Program-made: the position numbers and the translations under genes
In this document: piece after piece, positions 7,384-13,230 of the stretch
Layout of the letters: each line of letters opens with the position of its first letter
How positions within the stretch are numbered: position 1 is the stretch's first letter
Source: Treponema sp.
GTDB taxonomy: Bacteria > Spirochaetota > Spirochaetia > Treponematales > Breznakiellaceae
Length of the DNA stretch: 13,230 nt
Assembly: GCA_031264395.1 (NCBI GenBank)
Contig: JAISEB010000066.1
Span: 1-13,230 of the forward strand
Reading direction: 5' to 3'
Notes under the pieces: model-generated
Told to the model about the DNA's origin: nothing
Seen by the model: the letters and a program-made list of their open reading frames with translations, nothing else
Databases searched by the model: none

Positions 7384-8412
7384 ATGAAAAAGTTACTAAT
7401 CGCTTTGCTGGTATTGGCGACGGCGGCATTCGTCTTTGCCAAGGGGGACTCGCAATCCGGGTCGGGCGGCGTGACCAGGGGCATGAATCGCAAGATCGTG
7501 ATGGGCTATTCCCAGATCGGCGCGGAATCCGAATGGCGCACCGCGTGTACCAATTCGGTAAAAGCCGCCGCGGAAGAGTACAACGTCGAACTGATCTTCT
7601 CCGACGCCCAGCAGCGGCAGGAGAACCAGATGCAGGCTATCCGCTCGTTCATCCGGCAGAAGGTTGATATTATCGGCTTTACCCCGGTGGTGGAAACCGG
7701 CTGGGACGCTATTCTGCAGGAAATCAAAGACGCGGGGATCCCCGTTATCTGCGTGGACCGCCAGGTGACTTTGGCCGCCGGCAAGAGGCAGGAAGATTAC
7801 ATCACCGCGTTCATCGGTTCCAACATGCAGGCGGAAGCCACAAAAGCGGCCCAGTGGATCGTCAACTATATGAAGACCACCGGCAACACGCGGAAGAAAG
7901 ACGACGGCAGGACCGACATCAACGTCGCCATTCTTGAAGGCACCACCGGTTCGGGCGCGCAGGTAGGGCGCACGGAAGGCTGGAACGCGGAAATCGCCAA
8001 GTATGCCAATTACAAAACCATCTTCAGGCAGACCGGCAACTTTACCCGGGCCGAAGGACAGCAGGTCATGGAAGCCTGGATGAAGAGCCCCCAGGCGAAC
8101 GACATCGACGTGCTCCTTGCCCAGAATGACGACATGGCCATCGGCGCCATCGATGCCATCAACGCCGCCGGCAAGAAACCCGGCACCGATATCATCATCG
8201 TGTCTATCGACGCGGTCAAAGGGGCGTTTGACGCCATGCTCCGTAAAGAGCTGAACGCCACCATCGAATGTAATCCCCTGCTCGGTCCCCAGGTCATGGA
8301 TACCGCGGTGAAGATCCTCAACAAACAGCCCATCACTTGGTGGGTGGAATCCGAAGAGAGCCAGTTCGACTGGACCAACGCCGAAGCGGCCTATCCAACC
8401 AGGCAGTATTAG
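7384..8412 (+). CDS. ytfQ: Periplasmic sugar-binding protein of the importer (YtfQ-like)
   Basis: A 342-residue type I periplasmic binding protein with a Sec signal peptide (MKKLL, hydrophobic core, likely cleavage after FVFA near residue 19). It lacks a lipobox cysteine, so it is soluble in the periplasm. Family motifs are GYSQIGAESEWR (41-52), QQRQENQMQAIRSF, VDRQV, GTTGSGAQ and QNDDM (247-251), then an Asp in VSIDAV. The start ATG 7384 follows GGAGG by four bases. An in-frame ATG at 7306 would put 26 residues before an obvious signal peptide and is rejected. E. coli YtfQ binds galactofuranose; the order ytfQ-ytfR-ytfT-yjfF is retained here, so this is the transport subunit. It is a clear paralogue of the lipoprotein at 3081-4088. 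Exact sugar specificity is uncertain. Confidence 0.9.
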   Translation: MKKLLIALLVLATAAFVFAKGDSQSGSGGVTRGMNRKIVMGYSQIGAESEWRTACTNSVKAAAEEYNVELIFSDAQQRQENQMQAIRSFIRQKVDIIGFTPVVETGWDAILQEIKDAGIPVICVDRQVTLAAGKRQEDYITAFIGSNMQAEATKAAQWIVNYMKTTGNTRKKDDGRTDINVAILEGTTGSGAQVGRTEGWNAEIAKYANYKTIFRQTGNFTRAEGQQVMEAWMKSPQANDIDVLLAQNDDMAIGAIDAINAAGKKPGTDIIIVSIDAVKGAFDAMLRKELNATIECNPLLGPQVMDTAVKILNKQPITWWVESEESQFDWTNAEAAYPTRQY

Positions 8413-8425
8413 TGTACAATCCTTG

Positions 8426-8470
8426 CAGTGCGCGGAGAAAACATGTTTTCCGCGCCTGTGAGTTTTTTTT
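8426..8470 (+). terminator. Stem-loop plus T8 between ytfQ and ytfR (attenuator / mRNA stabiliser)
   Basis: CAG-GCGCGG-AAAA (8426-8441, with a bulged T at 8429 and AG at 8436-8437) pairs with TTTT-CCGCGC-CTG (8446-8458) around a CATG loop, making 13 base pairs. Its core GAAAACATGTTTTC (8437-8450) is a perfect palindrome. TGAG and then eight Ts (8463-8470) follow. This has the form of an intrinsic terminator inside an operon. Partial read-through would give more binding protein than ATPase and permeases, and the stem could protect the 3' end of the ytfQ message. An ATG at 8443 lies in the loop, arguing against its use as the ytfR start. Confidence 0.65.
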
Positions 8471-8481
8471 CAGGAAACGCC

Positions 8482-9990
8482 ATGGTCAACGACGATATTA
8501 TCCTAAAGATGTCCGGCATTGACATCCGGTTTCCCGGCGTCCACGCGCTGGACAGGGTCGATTTCACCCTGCGCCGCGGGGAAATTCATTCGCTGATGGG
8601 TGAAAACGGGGCGGGAAAATCGACGCTTATCAAGATCCTTACCGGCGTTTACAGAAGAGACGGGGGGACCATTGTCCTTGACGGCAGGGAAATCCATCCC
8701 GTGAACCCCCTGGAAGCCCGGCAGCTGGGGATCAATTCCGTCTATCAGGAAGTGAACCTCTGCGACAATCTTACCGTGGCGGAAAACATTTACGCGGGCC
8801 GGCAGAAGACGCGGGCCGGCAAAATTGACTGGAAATATATCGGGACCGGCGCCGAAGAAGCGTTGCGCCGGCTTAACATACACATCGACGTCACCCGCCT
8901 CCTGGGTTCCTATTCGGTGGCAATCAAGCAGATGATAGCCATCGCCCGGGCGGTGGACATGAACTCCACGGTGCTGATCCTGGACGAGCCCACGTCAAGC
9001 CTTGACCGGCCCGAGGTGGAGCAGCTCTTTGCCACCGTGAGGAAACTCCGGGACGAGGGCCTTTCGGTTATTTTTATTTCCCACTTCCTCGATCAGGTCT
9101 ACGAACTCTGTGACCGGGTAACGGTCCTCCGGAACGGCAGACTTATCGGAGAATACGTATTAAAGGATCTTCCCAAACTGGACCTTGTTTCCCATATGGT
9201 GGGGAAAGATTTCTCGTCCCTGGAAAAGCGGGACAGGGCCCGCAGAGACAAGGCCGGCAACGAAGTTTTGATCGAGGCAAGAAACCTCGGCAAACGGCGG
9301 ATGGTGGATCCCTTCAGCCTGGTGATCCGGAAGGGCGAAACCCTGGGACTGGCCGGCCTCCTGGGATCGGGCCGGACCGAGGCGGCAAGCCTCCTCTTCG
9401 GCATCGACGAGGCGGACTCGGGGGAACTCCTGCTGAAGAACAGCAGACAGTCCTTTAAACGTCCGGGAGACGCCATCAGGGAATTTATCGCCTTCTGCCC
9501 CGAGGATCGCAAAAAGTACGGCATCATCCCCGAACTTTCGGTGCGGGAAAACATCATCCTGGTGATGCAGGCAAAAAACGGCATCATGAAATTCATTTCC
9601 CGGCAGAGGCAGGAAGAAATCGCCGGCCGGTACATAGAGATGCTCAACATCGTTACCCCTTCGCCGGAAACGCCGGTGGGCAGCCTTTCGGGGGGCAACC
9701 AGCAAAAGGTGATTCTGGCCCGCTGGCTTGTCGCGCAGCCGGAGCTCCTGATCCTCGATGAACCCACCAGGGGCATCGATGTGCACGCCAAGGTTGAAAT
9801 CATGAACCTGGCGATGAAGCTCTGCGACGAAGGCATGTCGCTGGTGTTTATCTCCTCGGAGCTGGAAGAGGTGATCCGCTGTTCCGACCGTATCGCCGTT
9901 ATGAGGGACCGGAAGAAGATCGCCGAAATTTCGGGAGAGGACATGAGCGAGGAAAAGATCCTCAAAACCATAGCAAGCGCGGAGGCATAG
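8482..9990 (+). CDS. ytfR: Galactofuranose-family ABC importer ATPase with two nucleotide-binding domains
   Basis: A 502-residue double ATPase of the CUT2 class. Domain 1 has Walker A GENGAGKST (40-48), a signature-region variant SVAIKQMIAIARA and Walker B LILDEP (165-170). Domain 2 has the degenerate Walker A GLLGSGRTE (near 295, Arg replacing Lys, normal for this class), an intact LSGGNQQK (402-409) and LILDEPTRGID. Many blocks read like E. coli YtfR (YQEVNL, HFLDQVY, FCPEDRK, SGGNQQKV). The start at ATG 8482 (AGGAAA five bases upstream) gives the family length. GTG 8428 and ATG 8443 are in frame but lie within the hairpin. The gene ends 1 nt before ytfT. It powers sugar import from the cytoplasmic side of the membrane. 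Confidence 0.93.
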   Translation: MVNDDIILKMSGIDIRFPGVHALDRVDFTLRRGEIHSLMGENGAGKSTLIKILTGVYRRDGGTIVLDGREIHPVNPLEARQLGINSVYQEVNLCDNLTVAENIYAGRQKTRAGKIDWKYIGTGAEEALRRLNIHIDVTRLLGSYSVAIKQMIAIARAVDMNSTVLILDEPTSSLDRPEVEQLFATVRKLRDEGLSVIFISHFLDQVYELCDRVTVLRNGRLIGEYVLKDLPKLDLVSHMVGKDFSSLEKRDRARRDKAGNEVLIEARNLGKRRMVDPFSLVIRKGETLGLAGLLGSGRTEAASLLFGIDEADSGELLLKNSRQSFKRPGDAIREFIAFCPEDRKKYGIIPELSVRENIILVMQAKNGIMKFISRQRQEEIAGRYIEMLNIVTPSPETPVGSLSGGNQQKVILARWLVAQPELLILDEPTRGIDVHAKVEIMNLAMKLCDEGMSLVFISSELEEVIRCSDRIAVMRDRKKIAEISGEDMSEEKILKTIASAEA

Positions 9991-9991
9991 G

Positions 9992-11077
9992 ATGGCAAAA
10001 CGGTTTAACGCCCTTGCGGGGAGCAAGGTTGCCAGCGCCCTGGCCGTACTGGTCCTGCTGCTCCTCTTCAACCTTTTTTTTACCCCCAATTTCTTTTACA
10101 TCAGCATCATGGACGGCCACCTCTTCGGTACCCTGATTGACATCCTGAAGCGGGGCTCCAGCCTTGTGCTGCTCTCTCTGGGGATGACGCTGGTGATCGC
10201 CGCTACCGGCGGGGCGGACCTTTCGGTGGGCGCAGTTATCGCCATTACCGGAGCCATGGTTGCCCGGCTTATCGGCGGGCAGCTGGTGATAGTTGACGGC
10301 GTCCAAACCTATGTGTCCCAGACTCCCATGGCGCTGGCCATTGCCGCCTCCCTGCTTCTGGCGCTGGCCTTCGGAGCCTGGAACGGATTTCTCGTGGCCT
10401 ACGGCAAGATACAGCCGATTGTCGCCACCCTGGTGCTGATGGTCGCCGGCCGGGGCATTGCCCAGCTTGTTACCGACGGCCAGATCATTACCATCTATTA
10501 CAAACCCTTCCATTTTATCAGCTACGACGGCTACATATTGGGGCTTCCGTTTCCGGTTTATATAGCCCTTGCGGTGTTTATCATCGCCATGCTCCTGACC
10601 AAAAAAACATCCCTCGGTTTGTTTACCGCCGCGGTAGGCGGCAACGCTCCGGCAAGCTGGTACGCCGGCATCAACGAAAAAGCGGTGAAGATGTTCAGCT
10701 TTATTTTTTGCGCCTTCTGCGCCGGCGTCGCGGGGCTTATCGTCTGTTCCAACATAAAGGCTTCCGACGCGAATAACGCGGGGCTTAACATGGAGCTTGA
10801 CGCCATCCTTGCCGCGGTTATCGGCGGCACCAATATGGCCGGCGGCAAATTCAGCCTGACAGGCGGCGTTGTCGGCGCCCTGTTGATACAGACCCTGACG
10901 ACGACGATTTATTCCTTCGGGGTGCCGCCGGAGGTATCCCTGGTGGTCAAGGCCCTCGTCGTCGTACTGGTATGCTTCCTTCAGTCGAGCGTCGCGGCGG
11001 GTTTCTTTACCCGCCTGGGCGGACGCATAGGCGGACGCCTGAACGCCGGGGCCGGCCCGGCGGGAGGGGCGGCGTGA
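9992..11077 (+). CDS. ytfT: Sugar ABC importer permease 1 (YtfT-like)
   Basis: A 361-residue polytopic membrane protein of the BPD_transp_2 (CUT2) family. Family blocks include LGMTLVIAATGGADLSVGAV, KIQPIVATLVLMVAGRG, ASDANNAGLNMELDAILAAV and IGGTNMAGGKF, each close to E. coli YtfT. The usual GGIDLSVG is GGADLSVG here. The C-terminus ends in a Gly/Ala/Arg-rich tail of about 20 residues, making it roughly 20 longer than E. coli YtfT. The ATG is preceded by GGAGG at 9981-9985 inside the end of ytfR. The last four bases (GTGA) overlap the next start. It should form the heterodimeric membrane channel with the following permease. Confidence 0.92.
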   Translation: MAKRFNALAGSKVASALAVLVLLLLFNLFFTPNFFYISIMDGHLFGTLIDILKRGSSLVLLSLGMTLVIAATGGADLSVGAVIAITGAMVARLIGGQLVIVDGVQTYVSQTPMALAIAASLLLALAFGAWNGFLVAYGKIQPIVATLVLMVAGRGIAQLVTDGQIITIYYKPFHFISYDGYILGLPFPVYIALAVFIIAMLLTKKTSLGLFTAAVGGNAPASWYAGINEKAVKMFSFIFCAFCAGVAGLIVCSNIKASDANNAGLNMELDAILAAVIGGTNMAGGKFSLTGGVVGALLIQTLTTTIYSFGVPPEVSLVVKALVVVLVCFLQSSVAAGFFTRLGGRIGGRLNAGAGPAGGAA

Positions 11078-12069
11078 AAAAACCAAACCTTGTTGAAGTC
11101 TTTGCCGGCAAGTACCTTTCCGTGGCCGCGGCGACGCTGCTCTTCTTTATCGCCTTTATCTTCGGCTCCGTTTCGTACCGGGGTTTTTTCGACATTCAGA
11201 CCTTCCTCAATCTTTTTATTGACAAATCCTACCTGATCATCTCCGCGCTGGGCATGACCCTGGTGATACTTTCCGGCGGCATCGACCTTTCGGTCGGCTC
11301 CGTCGTCGCCCTTACCACGATGATCATCTCCTCCCTCACCGAATTCGCCCATATCAATCCCTTTGCCGCGGTTTTTATCGCCGTCGCTGCCGGCAGCGTC
11401 ATCGGCTTCCTCATGGGCTGTATCATCGTCTACTGGAACGTGCCGCCCTTTATCGCCACCCTGGCGGGGATGTTTTTTGCCAGGGGGGCCTGTTACCTCA
11501 TCAGCATCCAGTCGATCTCGATCAGTGACAAAACCCTGAGCGGCCTGGCTATCTGGAAACTCCGTTTTGGCGCCGGTCCGGGGAGCCCTTTTATTTCACT
11601 GAATGTCATAATAGCCCTTGTCATGATTACCGCGGTCATTTACATTTCGCTGCATACCCGGTTCGGGCGGAATATCTACGCCATCGGCGGCAGCGAACAG
11701 TCGGCGGTGCTCCTGGGCATTCCGGTGCGGAGAACGAAGATTGCCGTCTACACGGTGAACGGATTCTGCTCCGCCGTGTCCGGCGTGGTGTTCAGCCTCT
11801 ACATGCTTTCGGGCTACGGCCTCCACGGCCAGGGCATGGAGATGGACGCCATTGCCGCGGTGGTTATCGGCGGCATACTGATGTCCGGCGGGGTGGGCTA
11901 TGTATACGGATCGGTGTTCGGCTCCCTTACCATCGCCATCATTCAGGCCCTGATCATGTTTAACGGCAGAATCAATTCATGGTGGACCAAGATCACCGTC
12001 GGCATAATGCTTCTTCTCTTTATCGGGCTGCAGCGCTTTATCGTGGCGGTGGGAAACAGGAAAAGGTAG
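11074..12069 (+). CDS. yjfF: Sugar ABC importer permease 2 (YjfF-like)
   Basis: A 331-residue CUT2 permease. Characteristic blocks are LGMTLVILSGGIDLSVGSVV, PPFIATLAGMFFARG, RTRFGRN-type YAIGG, GQGMEMDAIAAVVIGG, LMSGGVG and a C-terminal SWWTKI..GI..LLFIGLQRF, all as in E. coli YjfF. The GTG start at 11074 overlaps the ytfT stop (GTGA) and has GGGAGGGG 5-12 bases upstream, giving the family length. An upstream in-frame ATG at 10972 would add an Arg/Gly-rich, unlike-family extension lying inside ytfT and is rejected. It is the second half of the translocation channel. Confidence 0.92.
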   Translation: MKKPNLVEVFAGKYLSVAAATLLFFIAFIFGSVSYRGFFDIQTFLNLFIDKSYLIISALGMTLVILSGGIDLSVGSVVALTTMIISSLTEFAHINPFAAVFIAVAAGSVIGFLMGCIIVYWNVPPFIATLAGMFFARGACYLISIQSISISDKTLSGLAIWKLRFGAGPGSPFISLNVIIALVMITAVIYISLHTRFGRNIYAIGGSEQSAVLLGIPVRRTKIAVYTVNGFCSAVSGVVFSLYMLSGYGLHGQGMEMDAIAAVVIGGILMSGGVGYVYGSVFGSLTIAIIQALIMFNGRINSWWTKITVGIMLLLFIGLQRFIVAVGNRKR

Positions 12070-12080
12070 GACGGGACGGC

Positions 12081-12112
12081 GCCGGCATGCGGGATTTGCC
12101 GGCTTTTCCCGC
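12081..12112 (+). promoter_or_regulatory. Two mutually exclusive hairpins before the hydrolase gene
   Basis: GCCGGC at 12081-12086 can pair with GCCGGC at 12098-12103 (11-nt loop, followed by TTTT). Alternatively GCGGGA at 12089-12094 can pair with TCCCGC at 12107-12112 (12-nt loop). The two structures overlap and cannot coexist. The first resembles a weak terminator, and the second ends two bases before the GGGAGGA ribosome binding site (12114-12120). This could tune read-through or translation of the hydrolase. In GC-rich DNA it may be chance. Confidence 0.35.
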
Positions 12113-12123
12113 AGGGAGGAACG

Positions 12124-12972
12124 ATGAAATACGGCGTTATAACAGGGCTGATGTTCGGCGCGGCGGTGACGGTTTTCGGGGCGGACCCGGCGGTCTTTTC
12201 TTTTAAAACCGGGGAATTTCAGATTGACATGCTGGTGGAAAGCCGGGGGCCCGGCCGGCCTTCGATACTGCTGGGGCTGGGCGGGGAACAGCTTGAAAAG
12301 TACCTTCCCGGCGGGGACTTCCAGTCGGAGGTCAACGTGTTTCTTGTCCGGGGCAGGGGGCATACCGTTCTGGTGGATACCGGTTTCGGCCAGGCCCTGT
12401 TCGACGGCATGAAGAAGCTGGGGGTGGAGCCCGGCGCCGTGGACACGGTGCTGATCACCCACATGCACGGCGACCATATCGGGGGCCTGGCGAGGGACGG
12501 CCGGGCGCTGTTCCCCCGGGCCAAAGTGTATCTGGCCGCCCGGGAGCGGGACTACTGGCTGAATTCGGCGGGGAACGCCGCCGCCCGGACGGCCCTGGCG
12601 CCCTACGGCGGGCGGGTGGAGACCTTCCAGCCGGGGGACCTTGGGGGCGGCGCCCCGGAGCTGCTGCCGGGGATCCGGGCCGCCGCCGCCTTCGGCCATA
12701 CGCCGGGGCACACGGTGTTTCTGATTGAGTCCGGCGCGGAGAAGTTCCTCATCTGGGGGGATCTAATGCATGTGGAGAAGGTCCAGTTTCCCCTGCCCGG
12801 CGTCTCGGTAAGCTACGACACCGATCCCGAAGCGGCGGCGGCCTCGCGGAAGCAGGTCCTCGCCTGGGCGGCGGCAAACCGCGTCCCCGTCGGGGGCATG
12901 CACCTGGTCTATCCCGCCGCCGGCAGGGTCCAGACCGACGGCGCCGGCTACCGGTTTGTTCCCATGGAATAA
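12124..12972 (+). CDS. Exported metallo-beta-lactamase-fold hydrolase
   Basis: A 282-residue MBL-fold protein with a complete two-metal site: HMHGDH (His113, His115, Asp117, His118), GHTPGH (His196), WGD (Asp213) and a late His260. This arrangement is that of lactonase/glyoxalase-like MBL hydrolases, including N-acyl-homoserine lactonases. A hydrophobic N-terminus (residues 4-18, then VFGADP) looks like a Sec signal peptide, so it should act in the periplasm or outside. The start ATG 12124 has GGGAGGA three bases upstream. It lies 54 nt after yjfF on the same strand, possibly by read-through. GC content is far higher than in the kinase and regulator genes, about 77% in the hand-counted line 12541-12600, which hints at a different history. 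Substrate unknown; a lactone is one option. Confidence 0.85.
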   Translation: MKYGVITGLMFGAAVTVFGADPAVFSFKTGEFQIDMLVESRGPGRPSILLGLGGEQLEKYLPGGDFQSEVNVFLVRGRGHTVLVDTGFGQALFDGMKKLGVEPGAVDTVLITHMHGDHIGGLARDGRALFPRAKVYLAARERDYWLNSAGNAAARTALAPYGGRVETFQPGDLGGGAPELLPGIRAAAAFGHTPGHTVFLIESGAEKFLIWGDLMHVEKVQFPLPGVSVSYDTDPEAAAASRKQVLAWAAANRVPVGGMHLVYPAAGRVQTDGAGYRFVPME

Positions 12973-12985
12973 ACGTCCTTTATAA

Positions 12986-13023
12986 CCGCCCCGGAGCTTC
13001 CCCGCGTGCGGGTTCCCGGGCGG
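12986..13023. terminator. Large GC-rich hairpin between convergent genes
   Basis: CCGCCCCGG (12986-12994) pairs with CCGGGCGG (13016-13023) with one bulged C. It encloses a second perfect stem, CCCGC (13001-13005) with GCGGG (13008-13012). It lies 14 nt after the hydrolase stop and 46 nt after the stop of the minus-strand gene, so it could end transcripts from both sides. No T tract follows on either strand, so Rho-independent function is uncertain. Smaller stems follow, e.g. GTCAAG (13029-13034) with CTTGAC (13045-13050). Confidence 0.4.
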
Positions 13024-13041
13024 CAAAAGTCAAGCCCGTGC

Positions 13042-13074
13042 AAACTTGACCCACGGAATTAAAGAAATTTAACC
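13042..13074. repeat. Right copy of the short dispersed repeat
   Basis: AAACTTGACCC, four bases, AATTA, a six-base insert and TTTAACC match the copy at 6-32. Here it spans the stop codon of the minus-strand Rpn-type gene and its downstream flank. It may thus be the 3' end of a repeated gene family or of an element carrying it. Confidence 0.5.
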
Positions 13075-13230
13075 GTGCGCCTGCCGTGTGGAAGCCTGTT
13101 GAGCGGTTTGTCCTTTCCGGGAAAGCTCCCTGACTGTCTCCGTATCCAGACCGGTTATTCTGCTGGTCAGTTCAACGGTAACTCCTTCCGCCAGGGCTTT
13201 CCGCGCTACTTCGCGGACTTTTTCCTGCCC
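13069..13230 (-). CDS. C-terminal end of an Rpn / PD-(D/E)XK family protein (partial)
   Basis: Only the last 53 codons are in the window; the gene continues past its right edge. The reading frame on the minus strand ends in TAA at 13069-13071. It contains KVREVARKALAEGVTVELTS then RITGLDTETVREL. This is the charged helix followed by a short helix-turn-helix-like repeat that typically closes Rpn recombination-promoting nuclease / putative transposase proteins, which are abundant in Treponema genomes. The catalytic nuclease domain would lie outside the window and cannot be checked. The tail after the repeat (KGQTAQQASTRQAHG) is unremarkable. The gene converges with the hydrolase gene. Confidence 0.6.
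   Translation of the reverse strand, partial: GQEKVREVARKALAEGVTVELTSRITGLDTETVRELSRKGQTAQQASTRQAHG

Noticed and set aside
7254..7667. Plus-strand frame starting in the intergenic region
   Set aside because: It runs out of frame into ytfQ, has no ribosome binding site and yields a low-complexity product.
10972..11073. Upstream start for the YjfF permease
   Set aside because: It would add 34 Arg/Gly-rich residues inside ytfT; the overlapping GTG at 11074 gives the family length.
9962..11086. Minus-strand open frame of 374 codons
   Set aside because: Opposite the YtfT permease; the product is Gly/Gln/Asp/His-rich and typical of GC-rich antisense frames.
11977..12711. Minus-strand open frame of 244 codons
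   Set aside because: Antisense to yjfF end and hydrolase; very Pro/Arg-rich with no motif.
1..13230. CRISPR array, tRNA or rRNA genes, insertion-sequence transposase
   Set aside because: No regularly spaced repeats, no cloverleaf or rRNA signature, and no DDE transposase were found by eye on either strand.

Overview
The window looks like chromosomal DNA of a diderm, mid-GC bacterium. My best guess is a host-associated spirochaete of the Treponema type, such as a termite-gut Treponema. This rests on the mix of a YesM/YesN-type two-component system with periplasmic sugar-binding (lipo)proteins and CUT2 sugar importers, the tail of an Rpn/PD-(D/E)XK family protein at the right edge, and locally shifting base composition. 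No rRNA, tRNA or other phylogenetic marker is present, so this is inference.

Left part, minus strand (2823 down to 157): a tight three-gene operon of an exported TPR-like protein, a membrane glycosyltransferase of family GT2 and a PlsC-type acyltransferase. Gaps are 13-14 nt and ribosome binding sites sit on or next to the preceding stop codons. The content points to synthesis or modification of an envelope glycolipid. A divergent intergenic region (2824-3080) separates it from the plus-strand genes. It holds a good sigma70-type promoter and, upstream of it, a 17-bp direct repeat (15/17 identical) at an exact 30-bp interval.

Centre and right, plus strand (3081-12972): (i) a sensory triad of a YtfQ-like binding lipoprotein, a YesM-type histidine kinase and a YesN-type AraC response regulator, coupled by a 2-nt gap and an 8-nt overlap; (ii) a complete four-gene importer closely resembling E. 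coli YtfQ-YtfR-YtfT-YjfF (galactofuranose family), with its own second YtfQ-like binding protein; (iii) an exported metallo-beta-lactamase-fold hydrolase of much higher GC. A strong stem-loop followed by eight Ts lies between ytfQ and ytfR, and fits higher expression of the binding protein than of the membrane complex.

The likely logic is that the lipoprotein presents its bound sugar to the kinase, the kinase phosphorylates the AraC-type regulator, and the regulator activates this locus, perhaps through the 30-bp-spaced repeats. The importer then brings the sugar in. No sugar kinase or other cytoplasmic catabolic gene is present, so the substrate can only be inferred from YtfQ homology. The hydrolase is a possible periplasmic partner of unknown substrate.

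Right edge: a large GC-rich hairpin, a short sequence repeated from the left end of the window, and the last 53 codons of a convergent minus-strand Rpn-type gene. Four commonly extended starts were moved to internal starts with good ribosome binding sites or coupling: 3081, 7384, 8482 and 11074.
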